In this document: positions 25,691 through 33,518 of the stretch, piece after piece | Position numbering within the stretch: the stretch's first letter is position 1 | Layout of the letters: each line of letters opens with the position of its first letter | DNA from: Clostridia bacterium | GTDB taxonomy: Bacteria > Bacillota > Clostridia > Oscillospirales > CAG-272 | NCBI GenBank assembly: GCA_017471825.1 | Contig: JAFURQ010000007.1 | Coordinates: 166,278-230,277 of the forward strand | Direction: 5' to 3' | DNA: 64,000 nucleotides | The notes under the pieces: generated by a model | Databases searched by the model: none | What the model saw: only the letters and a program-made list of their open reading frames with translations | What the model was told of the DNA's origin: nothing | Translations under genes and position numbers: made by a program

Positions 25691-25772
25691 TGTCAAAGAA
25701 AAATTTTGTTTTTCGTTTTTTCGGGGGTTTGCTCGAAAAATATCAAAAAAATAAAAATTTATGAAAATGCCA

Positions 25773-25801
25773 TTGTAAAAATAAAAAAAGTATGCTACAA
25801 T
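25773..25801 (+). promoter_or_regulatory. Sigma-A promoter of pfkA
   Basis: TTGTAA (25773-25778), 17-base A-rich spacer, extended -10 TGCTACAAT with TACAAT at 25796-25801. Confidence 0.7.
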
Positions 25802-25853
25802 ATGTACTTGATATGTGTTTTAAATTAGCGTGACATATTACGAGGTAAAGCAA

Positions 25854-26918
25854 ATGAAAGAATTCAAGAAAATAGGCGTACTGACCTCCGGCGGCGATGC
25901 ACCCGGAATGAATGCGGCAATCAGAGCCGTAGTTCGTACTGCGATAAGCAACGGCGTTGAGGTTGTAGGTATATACAGAGGATATTCGGGACTTATCAGC
26001 GGCGACATCAAGCCTCTCGGCTTGCGCGACGTGTCCAACATAATCAACAAGGGCGGAACGATGCTTTATTCCGACCGTTGCCCCGAATTCAAGACCGAGA
26101 AGGGAATGCAAAAGGCGGTACAGACCTGCCGCGAGTTCGGCATCGACGGTATCGTTGCCATCGGCGGCGACGGAACCTTCCGCGGTGCGACCGACCTTAC
26201 CGCGCACGGTATTCCTTGCGTAGGTATTCCCGGCACGATAGACAATGATATTTCTTCGACCGACAGCACGATAGGCTACGACACGGCGATGAACACGGTA
26301 ATAGAGCTCGTTGACAAGCTTCGCGACACCTGCGAGTCTCACGCGAGATGCAACGTTGTTGAGGTTATGGGCAGAGGCGCGGGCGACATTGCGCTGAGCA
26401 CCGGTATTGCATCGGGTGCGACTGCTGTGGTTATTCCCGAGTTTGAGGTTGACGACCAGGAGATATGCAACAAAATTTCTACGTCGAGAAGATGCGGAAA
26501 GCGTAATTTCATAGTGCTCGTTTCAGAGGGAGTGGGCTCCGAATATGCGCCTGCTCTTACCGAAAAAATTATGCGACAGACGGGTGTTGACACGAAATTT
26601 GCGCGCCTGGCACACGTTGTGCGCGGCGGTAATCCCAATCTGCGTGACAGAGTTATGGCATCGGAGATGGGCGTTTTTGCGGTGAAGGAGCTTCTTGAGG
26701 GCAATTCCAATATCGTAATCTGTATAAGAAACGGTGATATAGTTGCCACCGACATCAACTACGCGCTCAATCTCGACAAGCTTTACAAGGGCAAGGTAAC
26801 CAAGGAGCAGCTTGTCGGCTTTGACGAGGTGACGGTTGAAAAAATGTGCGCTGAGGCCGCCGAAAGACGCAAAAGACTCGAGCGACTTTATAACGCTGCA
26901 AAAACCATTTCGCTTTAA
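25854..26918 (+). CDS. pfkA: 6-phosphofructokinase
   Basis: PfkA phosphorylates fructose-6-phosphate in glycolysis. The ATG at 25854 has an ACGAGGT ribosome binding site; a GTG upstream at 25830 does not. The 354-residue protein has LTSGGDAPGMNAAIRA, the nucleotide loop IGGDGTFRGA, the catalytic block GTIDNDISSTDSTIGYDTA and MGRGAGDIAL. A Gly rather than Asp after GGD suggests ATP rather than pyrophosphate as donor. The protein is about 30 residues longer than E. coli PfkA, mostly at the C-terminus, as in many Clostridia. Confidence 0.95.
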   Translation: MKEFKKIGVLTSGGDAPGMNAAIRAVVRTAISNGVEVVGIYRGYSGLISGDIKPLGLRDVSNIINKGGTMLYSDRCPEFKTEKGMQKAVQTCREFGIDGIVAIGGDGTFRGATDLTAHGIPCVGIPGTIDNDISSTDSTIGYDTAMNTVIELVDKLRDTCESHARCNVVEVMGRGAGDIALSTGIASGATAVVIPEFEVDDQEICNKISTSRRCGKRNFIVLVSEGVGSEYAPALTEKIMRQTGVDTKFARLAHVVRGGNPNLRDRVMASEMGVFAVKELLEGNSNIVICIRNGDIVATDINYALNLDKLYKGKVTKEQLVGFDEVTVEKMCAEAAERRKRLERLYNAAKTISL

Positions 26919-26925
26919 TGATTAT

Positions 26926-26958
26926 AGAGCACGGCGCGGAGCCGTGCTCTTGTTTTTT
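26926..26958 (+). terminator. Terminator of pfkA
   Basis: AGAGCACGGC-GCGGA-GCCGTGCTCT followed by TGTTTTTT. Confidence 0.9.
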
Positions 26959-27009
26959 AAAAGCAAGCTACTCTTGTACGAAGATTTACAAAACGTTAAA
27001 GTATGGCGG

Positions 27010-27038
27010 TTGACCTTTTGGGCTCGGTGTGCTATACT
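27010..27038 (+). promoter_or_regulatory. Sigma-A promoter of the 27 kb membrane protein
   Basis: TTGACC (27010-27015), 17-base spacer, TATACT (27033-27038). Confidence 0.75.
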
Positions 27039-27059
27039 TGATTTAAGAAAGGCGGCGAT

Positions 27060-27824
27060 GTGGATATGGAAAATTACGATAGCTCTGCGCCCGAGATGAA
27101 AGAGGCGAAAAAGAGTAAATTTGCGCTTTGGATAGAGAATTTCTTCTATCACTACAAGTGGTACGTTATTGCCGCGGTGTTTGTGATTGCGGTTATAACC
27201 GTTTGCACGGTTCAGCTCTGCCAGAGAGAATCGTACGATGCGCTTATACTGTATGCCGGCGGTAAGCAGATAGGAAAGACGGGGGCAGACGGCGAGACCG
27301 CCGAATACGTGACCGTCAACAAGGCGATAAAAACCGAGATGAAGGATTACGACGGAAACGGCGAGATTATGCTCGGGCTCGAGACGTTTTTCTGGCTTTC
27401 CGCCGAGGAAATACGCGAGCTTGAGGCTACGAAGCTGCCGACCGAGGAGATTCCGTACGGCACGATAATGACCAACAAGGAATCTATTGACAGTATGCTT
27501 TTGTACAGCGATTATTTCGTTTGGTTTATTTCGGACGATTTGTACGAGGAGTATTACGAGGCGGACGAGAGCAGAATGAGATTCGTCGTCATAGAGGGGC
27601 TTGTTGAGGACGGCTCCGAGGTTGAGTTTTACGTTAACAAAAGCGGGGTGACGGACAAGCACGCGATAAGGCTTGCGAGCACAGAGCTTTACGAGCTCCC
27701 GGGAGTTAAGGATTTGCCCGAGGATACGCTCATAGTATTGAGAAAACTCGGCACGGGTGCCAACAAATCGACCGAGCGCGCCTATGAAAACGCGCAGGAT
27801 ATAATAAGAAATATAGCAAACTAA
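27060..27824 (+). CDS. Single-pass membrane protein with extracytoplasmic domain
   Basis: Function not recognised. The GTG at 27060 is seven bases from AAAGG and yields 254 residues; the ATG at 27066 is an alternative. The protein has a short cytoplasmic N-terminus containing FFYHYKWY, a phrase seen in several Clostridia membrane proteins, one transmembrane segment (about residues 37-58), and an outside domain of about 195 residues rich in Glu and Asp (GETAEYVTVNKAIKTEMKD, LYSDYFVWFISDDLYEEYY, YELPGVKDLPEDTLIVLRK). It is transcribed alone between two terminators. Confidence 0.65.
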   Translation: MDMENYDSSAPEMKEAKKSKFALWIENFFYHYKWYVIAAVFVIAVITVCTVQLCQRESYDALILYAGGKQIGKTGADGETAEYVTVNKAIKTEMKDYDGNGEIMLGLETFFWLSAEEIRELEATKLPTEEIPYGTIMTNKESIDSMLLYSDYFVWFISDDLYEEYYEADESRMRFVVIEGLVEDGSEVEFYVNKSGVTDKHAIRLASTELYELPGVKDLPEDTLIVLRKLGTGANKSTERAYENAQDIIRNIAN

Positions 27825-27831
27825 AGTTTAC

Positions 27832-27864
27832 AAAAAAGAGGCGCAGATACTGCGCCTCTTTTTT
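27832..27864. terminator. Bidirectional terminator
   Basis: AAAAGAGGCGCAG-ATA-CTGCGCCTCTTTT, between the membrane protein and the convergent GH78 gene. Confidence 0.9.
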
Positions 27865-30064
27865 AGAGCTTGATATTGAATTTACCTGTGGTTACGGGGA
27901 TTGTTTTGCCGCCGGGGATGGTGAGGGTGGCGGTGGAGCCCTGGGGCACGTTTATCTCGGCGGTGAAGAGGTCGGAGCGCTTTTCCCAAGAGATAGACGC
28001 GACGCCCTTCGGGGTTTCGGTTTTTGCCGAGGCGGAGCATCTTTCGGCGAAGAAATAGGGCTCGAAGGAGATTTTGTCATAGGCTATGCCGCGGTTTTTG
28101 AGTCCTGCGACGTTGCGAATCATCCAATTGACCGCGTCGGAATACATATGGTGGTTTCGCGACTGATCCTCCTCCCAGGTTTCGCAGAGGGTGGTTTCGC
28201 CGATGGAGCGCCAATAGCTGTAAGAGGGGTAGCCCTCGCGAGTGATATATTTGTAGGCGACGTCGGTGTAGCCGTATTCGGAGAGCGCGTTGGGCAGAGC
28301 CTTCATACCGAGGATTCCGACCTTATAGACGTAGCCCTCCTCTGTCACGAGGTCGGCGAGGAGCTTAGCTATTTTTGCGCCGTCCTTGCCCGATACGATT
28401 TTATAGTAGAGAAGGAAGGCGAGGGCGCCCTGGCCGTGTGATGCGAGGTCGCATTCGTCGACGTATATTTTCTTTATTGCGGATTTTACGTCCTTTGCTC
28501 TTTTTGTGAATGCTCTCATTGCCGCCGCGTCTGCGTGGAGCTCGGCATTTTTTGCCGCTATGGCGAGCATTGCGTAATAGATACAGGAATCGGAGAGCCT
28601 GTTGGGGAGCTTGTTGAATTCACCGATTTTTCGCGGCGGACACCAATCGTTAAGTCCGTAGCAGACGAGTCCGTCCCCGTCCTCACGCGTTTTGGCGTAT
28701 GCGAGGTATTTTTTCTGTGCGGAGTAGACGAGGTCGAGAAGCTCTGCGCTTCCCGTTTCGGTGTAGTGAAGGTAGGGAAGGGTAAACATCGCGGTATCCC
28801 AAGCGGGGCCGCTACCCCAATTGAAGCCCCAGCCGCCCGTGGGGGCTATGCCAGGGAGCTGACCGCTTTCTCTTTGGGAGTCCATAATATCCTTCAGCCA
28901 TTTTGAGTATGCCTCCTTCATATCAAAGAGGCAGATGGCGTAGTCAGCCGAGATTACAGCGTCGCCCGTCCAGCCATTTTTCTCTCTTTGCGGGCAGTCG
29001 ATGGGAAGGCCCTGGTAATTGGAGAGAAAGGCGCGGATGCCTGCGCTGTATATCCAGGAGAGAAGCTCGCTTGAGCATTTGAAATCGCCGCGCTGTGTGA
29101 GGTCGGTATGGACAAAATGAGCGGTGAGGGCGTTGCGCGGCGGAATGGTATTTGTATTCCAGGAAAACTCGACGTATCTGAAGCCGTGATAGACAAACTG
29201 AGGGCGCCACCTTTCAACCCCGACACCAGAAAAGATGTATCTGTCCTCGGCGAAGGGGTATTCGTTGCCTGCGTTTACGTTGACGAAGGATTGGTTTATT
29301 TCCTTCCCGTCAAGGGCCTCTGCGTAGCGGAGCTTAAGCTTGGTGCCGCGCTTTCCCTCACAGGTGAGGCTGACGTAGCCGGAAATATTCTTGCCGAAGT
29401 CGTAAATCCAGCCGCGCTCACTGCGCCATCTGTTAACGGGTGCGAGCTCCTCGAGCTCCTTTACCTCGGGCATTGTCATTTCCTCGATTTTGCCGCCTGC
29501 GGGATGCACTGCTTTCGCAAAGTCCCACCCCGTGTCACAATATTCGGTATCGCACCAACCGTCCTCGAGGCGCGCATCGTAGTACTCGCCCGTGCGGATG
29601 CAATTATGTACGGTTGCGCCGTTTGTGCGGCAACGCCAGCGGGTATCGCTTGCGAGGGCGCTTTTTTCGTTGATGAAAAGCTCGAAGAGCATTCGGGGGG
29701 AGTTGCGCCATGAGGCGTGCTGAAAATTCCAGGCATCGCTCGTGCTTATATTGAAAAATCCGTTGCCGAGCTTGACGGCGATGACGTTCTCACCCTCCCT
29801 TAGCAGCTTGGTAACGTTGTGCCTTACGAAAAGCGAGCGCTTGTCGTATGCGGTGAAGGCAGGCGAGAGAACTCCGTCGCCAACGCGCTTACCGTTTATA
29901 TAGAGTGTATATAGACCGAGGCCGAGGATAAGGCATTCTGCCGCTCTCGGTGCGGAATCGAGCCTGAAGCTGCGGCGGAGCTCGGTTGCGGGAATATTAC
30001 CGCCCGTGCCGAAGTCACCCTCGCCGTTTCCTATCCATTTTGCGTTTTCGGTAAAGAAGGTCAT
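27863..30064 (-). CDS. Alpha-L-rhamnosidase-like GH78 (copy 1)
   Basis: The 733-residue protein has the GH78 domain order: an N-terminal beta domain (NAKWIGNGEGDFGTGGN, LYTLYINGKRVGDGVLSPAF), a second beta domain with WIYDFGKNISGYV, an (alpha/alpha)6 catalytic barrel with IDCPQREKNGWTGDA (about 360) and GSGPAWDTAMFTLPYL (about 420), and a C-terminal beta domain. No signal peptide, so likely intracellular. It would release L-rhamnose from glycosides or pectin-derived oligomers. It is divergent from a second GH78 of almost the same size. The start has a TTGGAGG ribosome binding site. Confidence 0.9.
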   Translation of the reverse strand: MTFFTENAKWIGNGEGDFGTGGNIPATELRRSFRLDSAPRAAECLILGLGLYTLYINGKRVGDGVLSPAFTAYDKRSLFVRHNVTKLLREGENVIAVKLGNGFFNISTSDAWNFQHASWRNSPRMLFELFINEKSALASDTRWRCRTNGATVHNCIRTGEYYDARLEDGWCDTEYCDTGWDFAKAVHPAGGKIEEMTMPEVKELEELAPVNRWRSERGWIYDFGKNISGYVSLTCEGKRGTKLKLRYAEALDGKEINQSFVNVNAGNEYPFAEDRYIFSGVGVERWRPQFVYHGFRYVEFSWNTNTIPPRNALTAHFVHTDLTQRGDFKCSSELLSWIYSAGIRAFLSNYQGLPIDCPQREKNGWTGDAVISADYAICLFDMKEAYSKWLKDIMDSQRESGQLPGIAPTGGWGFNWGSGPAWDTAMFTLPYLHYTETGSAELLDLVYSAQKKYLAYAKTREDGDGLVCYGLNDWCPPRKIGEFNKLPNRLSDSCIYYAMLAIAAKNAELHADAAAMRAFTKRAKDVKSAIKKIYVDECDLASHGQGALAFLLYYKIVSGKDGAKIAKLLADLVTEEGYVYKVGILGMKALPNALSEYGYTDVAYKYITREGYPSYSYWRSIGETTLCETWEEDQSRNHHMYSDAVNWMIRNVAGLKNRGIAYDKISFEPYFFAERCSASAKTETPKGVASISWEKRSDLFTAEINVPQGSTATLTIPGGKTIPVTTGKFNIKL

Positions 30065-30094
30065 AGTGCTTCCTCCAAAGAAAATCTTTCCTAT

Positions 30095-30123
30095 ATTCTA
30101 CATTATTTTACGTCTTCCGTCAA
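30095..30123 (-). promoter_or_regulatory. Promoter of GH78 copy 1
   Basis: Minus strand TTGACG (30118-30123), 17-base spacer, TAGAAT (30095-30100). Confidence 0.65.
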
Positions 30124-30155
30124 GGGAATTTGGTGTTTTATTTTTTGTCAAGCAC

Positions 30156-30184
30156 TTGACTTCGATTTTTAATAATGGTAGAAT
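30156..30184 (+). promoter_or_regulatory. Promoter of GH78 copy 2
   Basis: TTGACT (30156-30161), 17-base spacer, TAGAAT (30179-30184). Both GH78 promoters use the same TAGAAT -10. GTCAAGCACTTGAC (30147-30160) is an inverted repeat (GTCAAG, CTTGAC) over this -35 and a likely operator. Confidence 0.7.
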
Positions 30185-30210
30185 AAAGAAAAAACCATAT
30201 GAGGAAAGAT

Positions 30211-32400
30211 ATGAAGCAGGTTGAAGTGTTCGGCGAGGCAAAATGGATAGCCGCTACTCCCAAAAATATAGAGGCGGCTCCGCTGATACGAAGGAGCTTT
30301 GATGCTTCGCGCGGTGACGAGGCGACTCTTCGCATTATAGGGCTTGGAACCTTTGAGGCATTTATGAACGGCAAGCGAATAAGCGAGGATTATTTTCTTC
30401 CGCTCAATTCTGAATATGAGAAAACCGAGTTTCCCGTTGGAGAGGAGCTTACGGGATTTCGTATTTACGTTACGGAATACGACGTTACGGAGTATCTTTG
30501 CGAGGGCGCAAACACCCTTGCGGTGCTTGTGGGGGCAGGCTGGTACAACGGATGCTATTACGGTATTCACAAGTGCTATGGCGAGAAAAAGCTGATTTTT
30601 AAGATTGATATTAAGGGTGCTGACGGGGCAGTGCGCTCGGTTGTGTCCGACGGCAGCGAGATATGGCGCGAGTCCTTCGTAAAGAAAAGCGATATAAACA
30701 AGGGCGAGTCGCACGATTACAGAGGCTGGTGTGACGGGTGGCTATGCGATGCGGCAGACGGCGACGGATGGGAGAATGTGAGGCTATCGAAGCCCGTGGA
30801 GTCGGATTATTGTTTCACAGAATGTCCCCCCGACAGAGTGCGCGAGCGTATCCTTCCGCGGCTGGTTTATGAATGTGATGAATATAGAATTTACGATGCT
30901 CTGTCGAATCTTTCGGGCTACCCGACGCTTGTCAGCGACGAGGGATATTCGGGCGAAATAAAGGTGACCTTCTCCGAGGATTTGGCACAGGGTGGTGAGG
31001 ACGTTGACGAGGCGCACGTTTTTTATCAGGAGCTTTATGCGACGGTTGACGGGACCCCGTGTGAAATTTTTCCGCGCTTTACCTGGTACGGATTCCGCTA
31101 TTTTAAGGTAGAGGGCGGAGCATGGGTAAAGGACGTAGCGCTCGTCTGCTCTGCGGTTGAGGTGACTTCGGGATTCGATTCGGACAACGAGGTCCTTAAC
31201 TGGACGTACGGTGCGTATATTCATACACAGCTTACGAATATGCACAGAGGAATTCCGAGCGACTGCCCTCATAAAGAGCGGCTTGGATATACCGGCGACG
31301 GACAGCTCGTTGCAAGGGCGTCTATAATGTCGCTCGGTGCAAAGGAATTTTACAAGAAATGGATTAAGGATATATCAGACTGTCAGGACAAGCTGACGGG
31401 CAGGGTTCAGTATACAGCGCCCTTCTATTACTGTGGCGGCGGTCCCGGCGGCTGGGGCTGTGCGATAATTACGGTGCCGTATGAGTATTACAGATTTTAT
31501 GGCGACGATACCTATATTCGCGAGCTTTATCCGCAGATGCTCCGATTCTTTGATTTTCTTGACGAGCATTCGGAGGCGGGTGTTGTAACGAGCTACAAGG
31601 AGGGCGGCTGGTGCCTTGGAGATTGGTGCACGCCGGTTAAATGGACTCTCCCGACTCCGTTTGTCAATACATATTTTTACGTTTTTTCGATACAGCGTGT
31701 CATTGAGATAGCCCGTGTTATCGGCAGAGATGAGGATATTCCCGCGCTTGAGGAGAAGATGGCGCGGCTTAAAAAGGCTATCAATACCTTCTATTTTAAT
31801 TCGTTTGAACGGGACGATACCTACGTATGCAATGCGCAGGGCGCAGGAGCGTTTGCGACGGATATAGGGCTTGGAACCGAGATAACGCGCCAAAAGCTCA
31901 TAAAATATTACGACGAGCTCGGTTATTACGACACGGGAATTTTCGGCACGGAGATTGTTACGAGGGTGCTTTTTGAGCTCGGCGAGGCGGACGTTGCCTT
32001 CAAGCTTTTGACCGCAGGAGAGCCTCACGGCTACGGAAGATGGATGAGGATAGGCTCGACGACTCTGCGCGAGTATTGGGGCAAGGAGTGTCGCTCGTTC
32101 AGCCATCCGATGTTCGGCGCGGTTGTTGCTCATTTTTATGAGTATATACTCGGCATTCGGCAGGAGATGGGAAGCGCAGGATACGAGAAAATCCTTATCG
32201 CGCCCGCAAATATCAAGGCACTCGGCAGAGCAAGCGGACACATAACCACGCCGAAGGGTAGAATAGCCGTTTCCTACGTGACCGAGGGCGACAAGAGGAT
32301 CTACACCGTTGAAATTCCCGAGGGCTCTGTAGCGACCGTCAGGCTTCCAGACGGTATTGAGCGCACAGCTTGCGGCGGTGTTCATACCTTTGAGATTTAA
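30211..32400 (+). CDS. Alpha-L-rhamnosidase-like GH78 (copy 2)
   Basis: The ATG at 30211 follows GAGGAAAG and gives 729 residues; the upstream ATG at 30199 lacks a ribosome binding site. Domain order matches copy 1: beta domains with AKWIAATPKN and FEAFMNGKRISEDYFLPLN, the catalytic barrel with SDCPHKERLGYTGDGQLVA (about 350) and GGPGGWGCAIITVPYEYY, and a C-terminal beta domain. It carries Tyr where copy 1 has Trp in the G(W/Y)TGD motif, and the two share only motif-level similarity, so they probably act on different linkages. No signal peptide. Confidence 0.9.
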   Translation: MKQVEVFGEAKWIAATPKNIEAAPLIRRSFDASRGDEATLRIIGLGTFEAFMNGKRISEDYFLPLNSEYEKTEFPVGEELTGFRIYVTEYDVTEYLCEGANTLAVLVGAGWYNGCYYGIHKCYGEKKLIFKIDIKGADGAVRSVVSDGSEIWRESFVKKSDINKGESHDYRGWCDGWLCDAADGDGWENVRLSKPVESDYCFTECPPDRVRERILPRLVYECDEYRIYDALSNLSGYPTLVSDEGYSGEIKVTFSEDLAQGGEDVDEAHVFYQELYATVDGTPCEIFPRFTWYGFRYFKVEGGAWVKDVALVCSAVEVTSGFDSDNEVLNWTYGAYIHTQLTNMHRGIPSDCPHKERLGYTGDGQLVARASIMSLGAKEFYKKWIKDISDCQDKLTGRVQYTAPFYYCGGGPGGWGCAIITVPYEYYRFYGDDTYIRELYPQMLRFFDFLDEHSEAGVVTSYKEGGWCLGDWCTPVKWTLPTPFVNTYFYVFSIQRVIEIARVIGRDEDIPALEEKMARLKKAINTFYFNSFERDDTYVCNAQGAGAFATDIGLGTEITRQKLIKYYDELGYYDTGIFGTEIVTRVLFELGEADVAFKLLTAGEPHGYGRWMRIGSTTLREYWGKECRSFSHPMFGAVVAHFYEYILGIRQEMGSAGYEKILIAPANIKALGRASGHITTPKGRIAVSYVTEGDKRIYTVEIPEGSVATVRLPDGIERTACGGVHTFEI

Positions 32401-32447
32401 AAAAATACGACAAAAATAAGAACTGCAAACCGCATTATAAAAGCAAC

Positions 32448-32485
32448 AAAAAGGCACTTATGGCAAAACCATAAGTGCCTTTTTG
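32448..32485. terminator. Bidirectional terminator after GH78 copy 2
   Basis: AAAAAGGCACTTATGG pairs with CCATAAGTGCCTTTTT around a CAAAA loop; serves the GH78 gene and the convergent small gene. Confidence 0.9.
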
Positions 32486-32509
32486 TATAGCCCGCAAAAG
32501 AAATTCGGT

Positions 32510-32695
32510 TTATTTTTGCTCTTGTGGAATTTTAATTTCTCCCTCGCTTTTTTCAAAAGCCTTTATCTCTTGTCTTATCAAATAAAGTATTTCTCCGTTT
32601 GCTGAACGACCGTAATACTTTGAGATATAGTGCAGTTTATAGTGAAGTTCCGGGTCGATTTCTATTCCAATATGCTTATTGCTTTTATTTCTCAT
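32510..32695 (-). CDS. Small ribbon-helix-helix (Arc-like) DNA-binding protein
   Basis: The real start is probably the ATG at 32695, after GGAGAtttttt, giving 61 residues. The segment NKHIGIEIDPELHYKLHYISKYYGRSANGEILYLIRQEI follows the strand-helix-helix pattern of Arc/CopG proteins: a beta strand, the helix ending in YGRSANGE and a second helix. It would bind DNA as a dimer. The upstream region holds a perfect 12-base inverted repeat AAAAAATCTTAA (32707-32718; its partner at about 32731-32742), a candidate site for autoregulation. It is AT-rich and isolated between two terminators or gaps, a sign of an accessory gene. No toxin partner is adjacent. Confidence 0.7.
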   Translation of the reverse strand: MRNKSNKHIGIEIDPELHYKLHYISKYYGRSANGEILYLIRQEIKAFEKSEGEIKIPQEQK

Positions 32696-32706
32696 AAAAA
32701 ATCTCC

Positions 32707-32742
32707 AAAAAATCTTAATATAAGTATATTTTAAGATTTTTT
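32707..32742. promoter_or_regulatory. Inverted repeat upstream of the RHH gene
   Basis: AAAAAATCTTAA and TTAAGATTTTTT separated by an AT-rich spacer containing TATAAGTATA. Probable operator/promoter of the RHH gene. Confidence 0.5.
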
Positions 32743-32804
32743 GTTGGTAGGTAGCGTTTTTAAAAACCGTACTTAAGAACACTTGCTATTTGAAGGTCGT
32801 ATTT

Positions 32805-33518
32805 TTATTTGTATTCGTCAAGCAGGGCTTCAAGCTCTGACATTTTTGCTCTGTCGGGGGTTGGCAGGTCGGCAAAGGGGAAGGCGATGCCGAGGCTGTC
32901 GTATTTCACCGAGCAGATTTTCTTGAAGGGTAAAAGCTCGATTTTATCGACACAGGGGTGCACCCGTGCGACGTTTTTGAGGAAATTCACGCTTTCTGCG
33001 TTGTCGGTAAGCGTTGGGATTGTCACCTGACGGAGTGTGGTTTTTATGCCTTGCTCATTGAGGTAGCGAAGAAAATCAAGCGGTACGGAAAGAGAGCATC
33101 CGACGTGAGAGCGGTACAGCTCGTCGGTCGGATATTTTATATCAAGAAGTACTCTGTCGGTGAGCGCGAGGAGTGATTTTACCCCGTCGTTAAGAAGGAC
33201 GCCCGAGGTGTCGAGGCAGGTGCTTATGCCCTCGCTCTTGCACAGCGAGAACAGCTCGCGCACGAAATCTGCTTGCAGAAGCGGCTCGCCGCCCGATACG
33301 GTTATACCGCCGTCCTCGCCGAAATATTCACGGCAACGCAGTACCCGTGCAACGATTTGCTCGGGGGTGTAGGGGGTGCCGCCACTCAATTCCCACGTGT
33401 CGGGGTTGTGGCAGCAGCCGCATCTGAGGGGGCAGCCCTGTGTGAACACTACGAAGCGAACGCCGGGGCCGTCGAGGGTTCCCATGCTTTGCAGGGAATG
33501 TACTCTTCCCGTTATCAT
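32805..33518 (-). CDS. pflA: Pyruvate formate-lyase activating enzyme
   Basis: PflA is the radical-SAM enzyme that installs the glycyl radical on PflB. The 237-residue protein has [20 protein letters not shown] and the CX3CX2C cluster motif (CPLRCGCC, about residues 29-36) followed by HNPDTW, plus the SAM-binding GGI/GGEPLLQ block. Length is normal. Its start overlaps the pflB stop by four bases, so it is translationally coupled and controlled by the same leader. Confidence 0.95.
   Translation of the reverse strand: MITGRVHSLQSMGTLDGPGVRFVVFTQGCPLRCGCCHNPDTWELSGGTPYTPEQIVARVLRCREYFGEDGGITVSGGEPLLQADFVRELFSLCKSEGISTCLDTSGVLLNDGVKSLLALTDRVLLDIKYPTDELYRSHVGCSLSVPLDFLRYLNEQGIKTTLRQVTIPTLTDNAESVNFLKNVARVHPCVDKIELLPFKKICSVKYDSLGIAFPFADLPTPDRAKMSELEALLDEYK

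Noticed and set aside
31375-32457. 360-residue minus-strand ORF opposite GH78 copy 2
   Set aside because: Shadow ORF without ribosome binding site or recognisable motifs.
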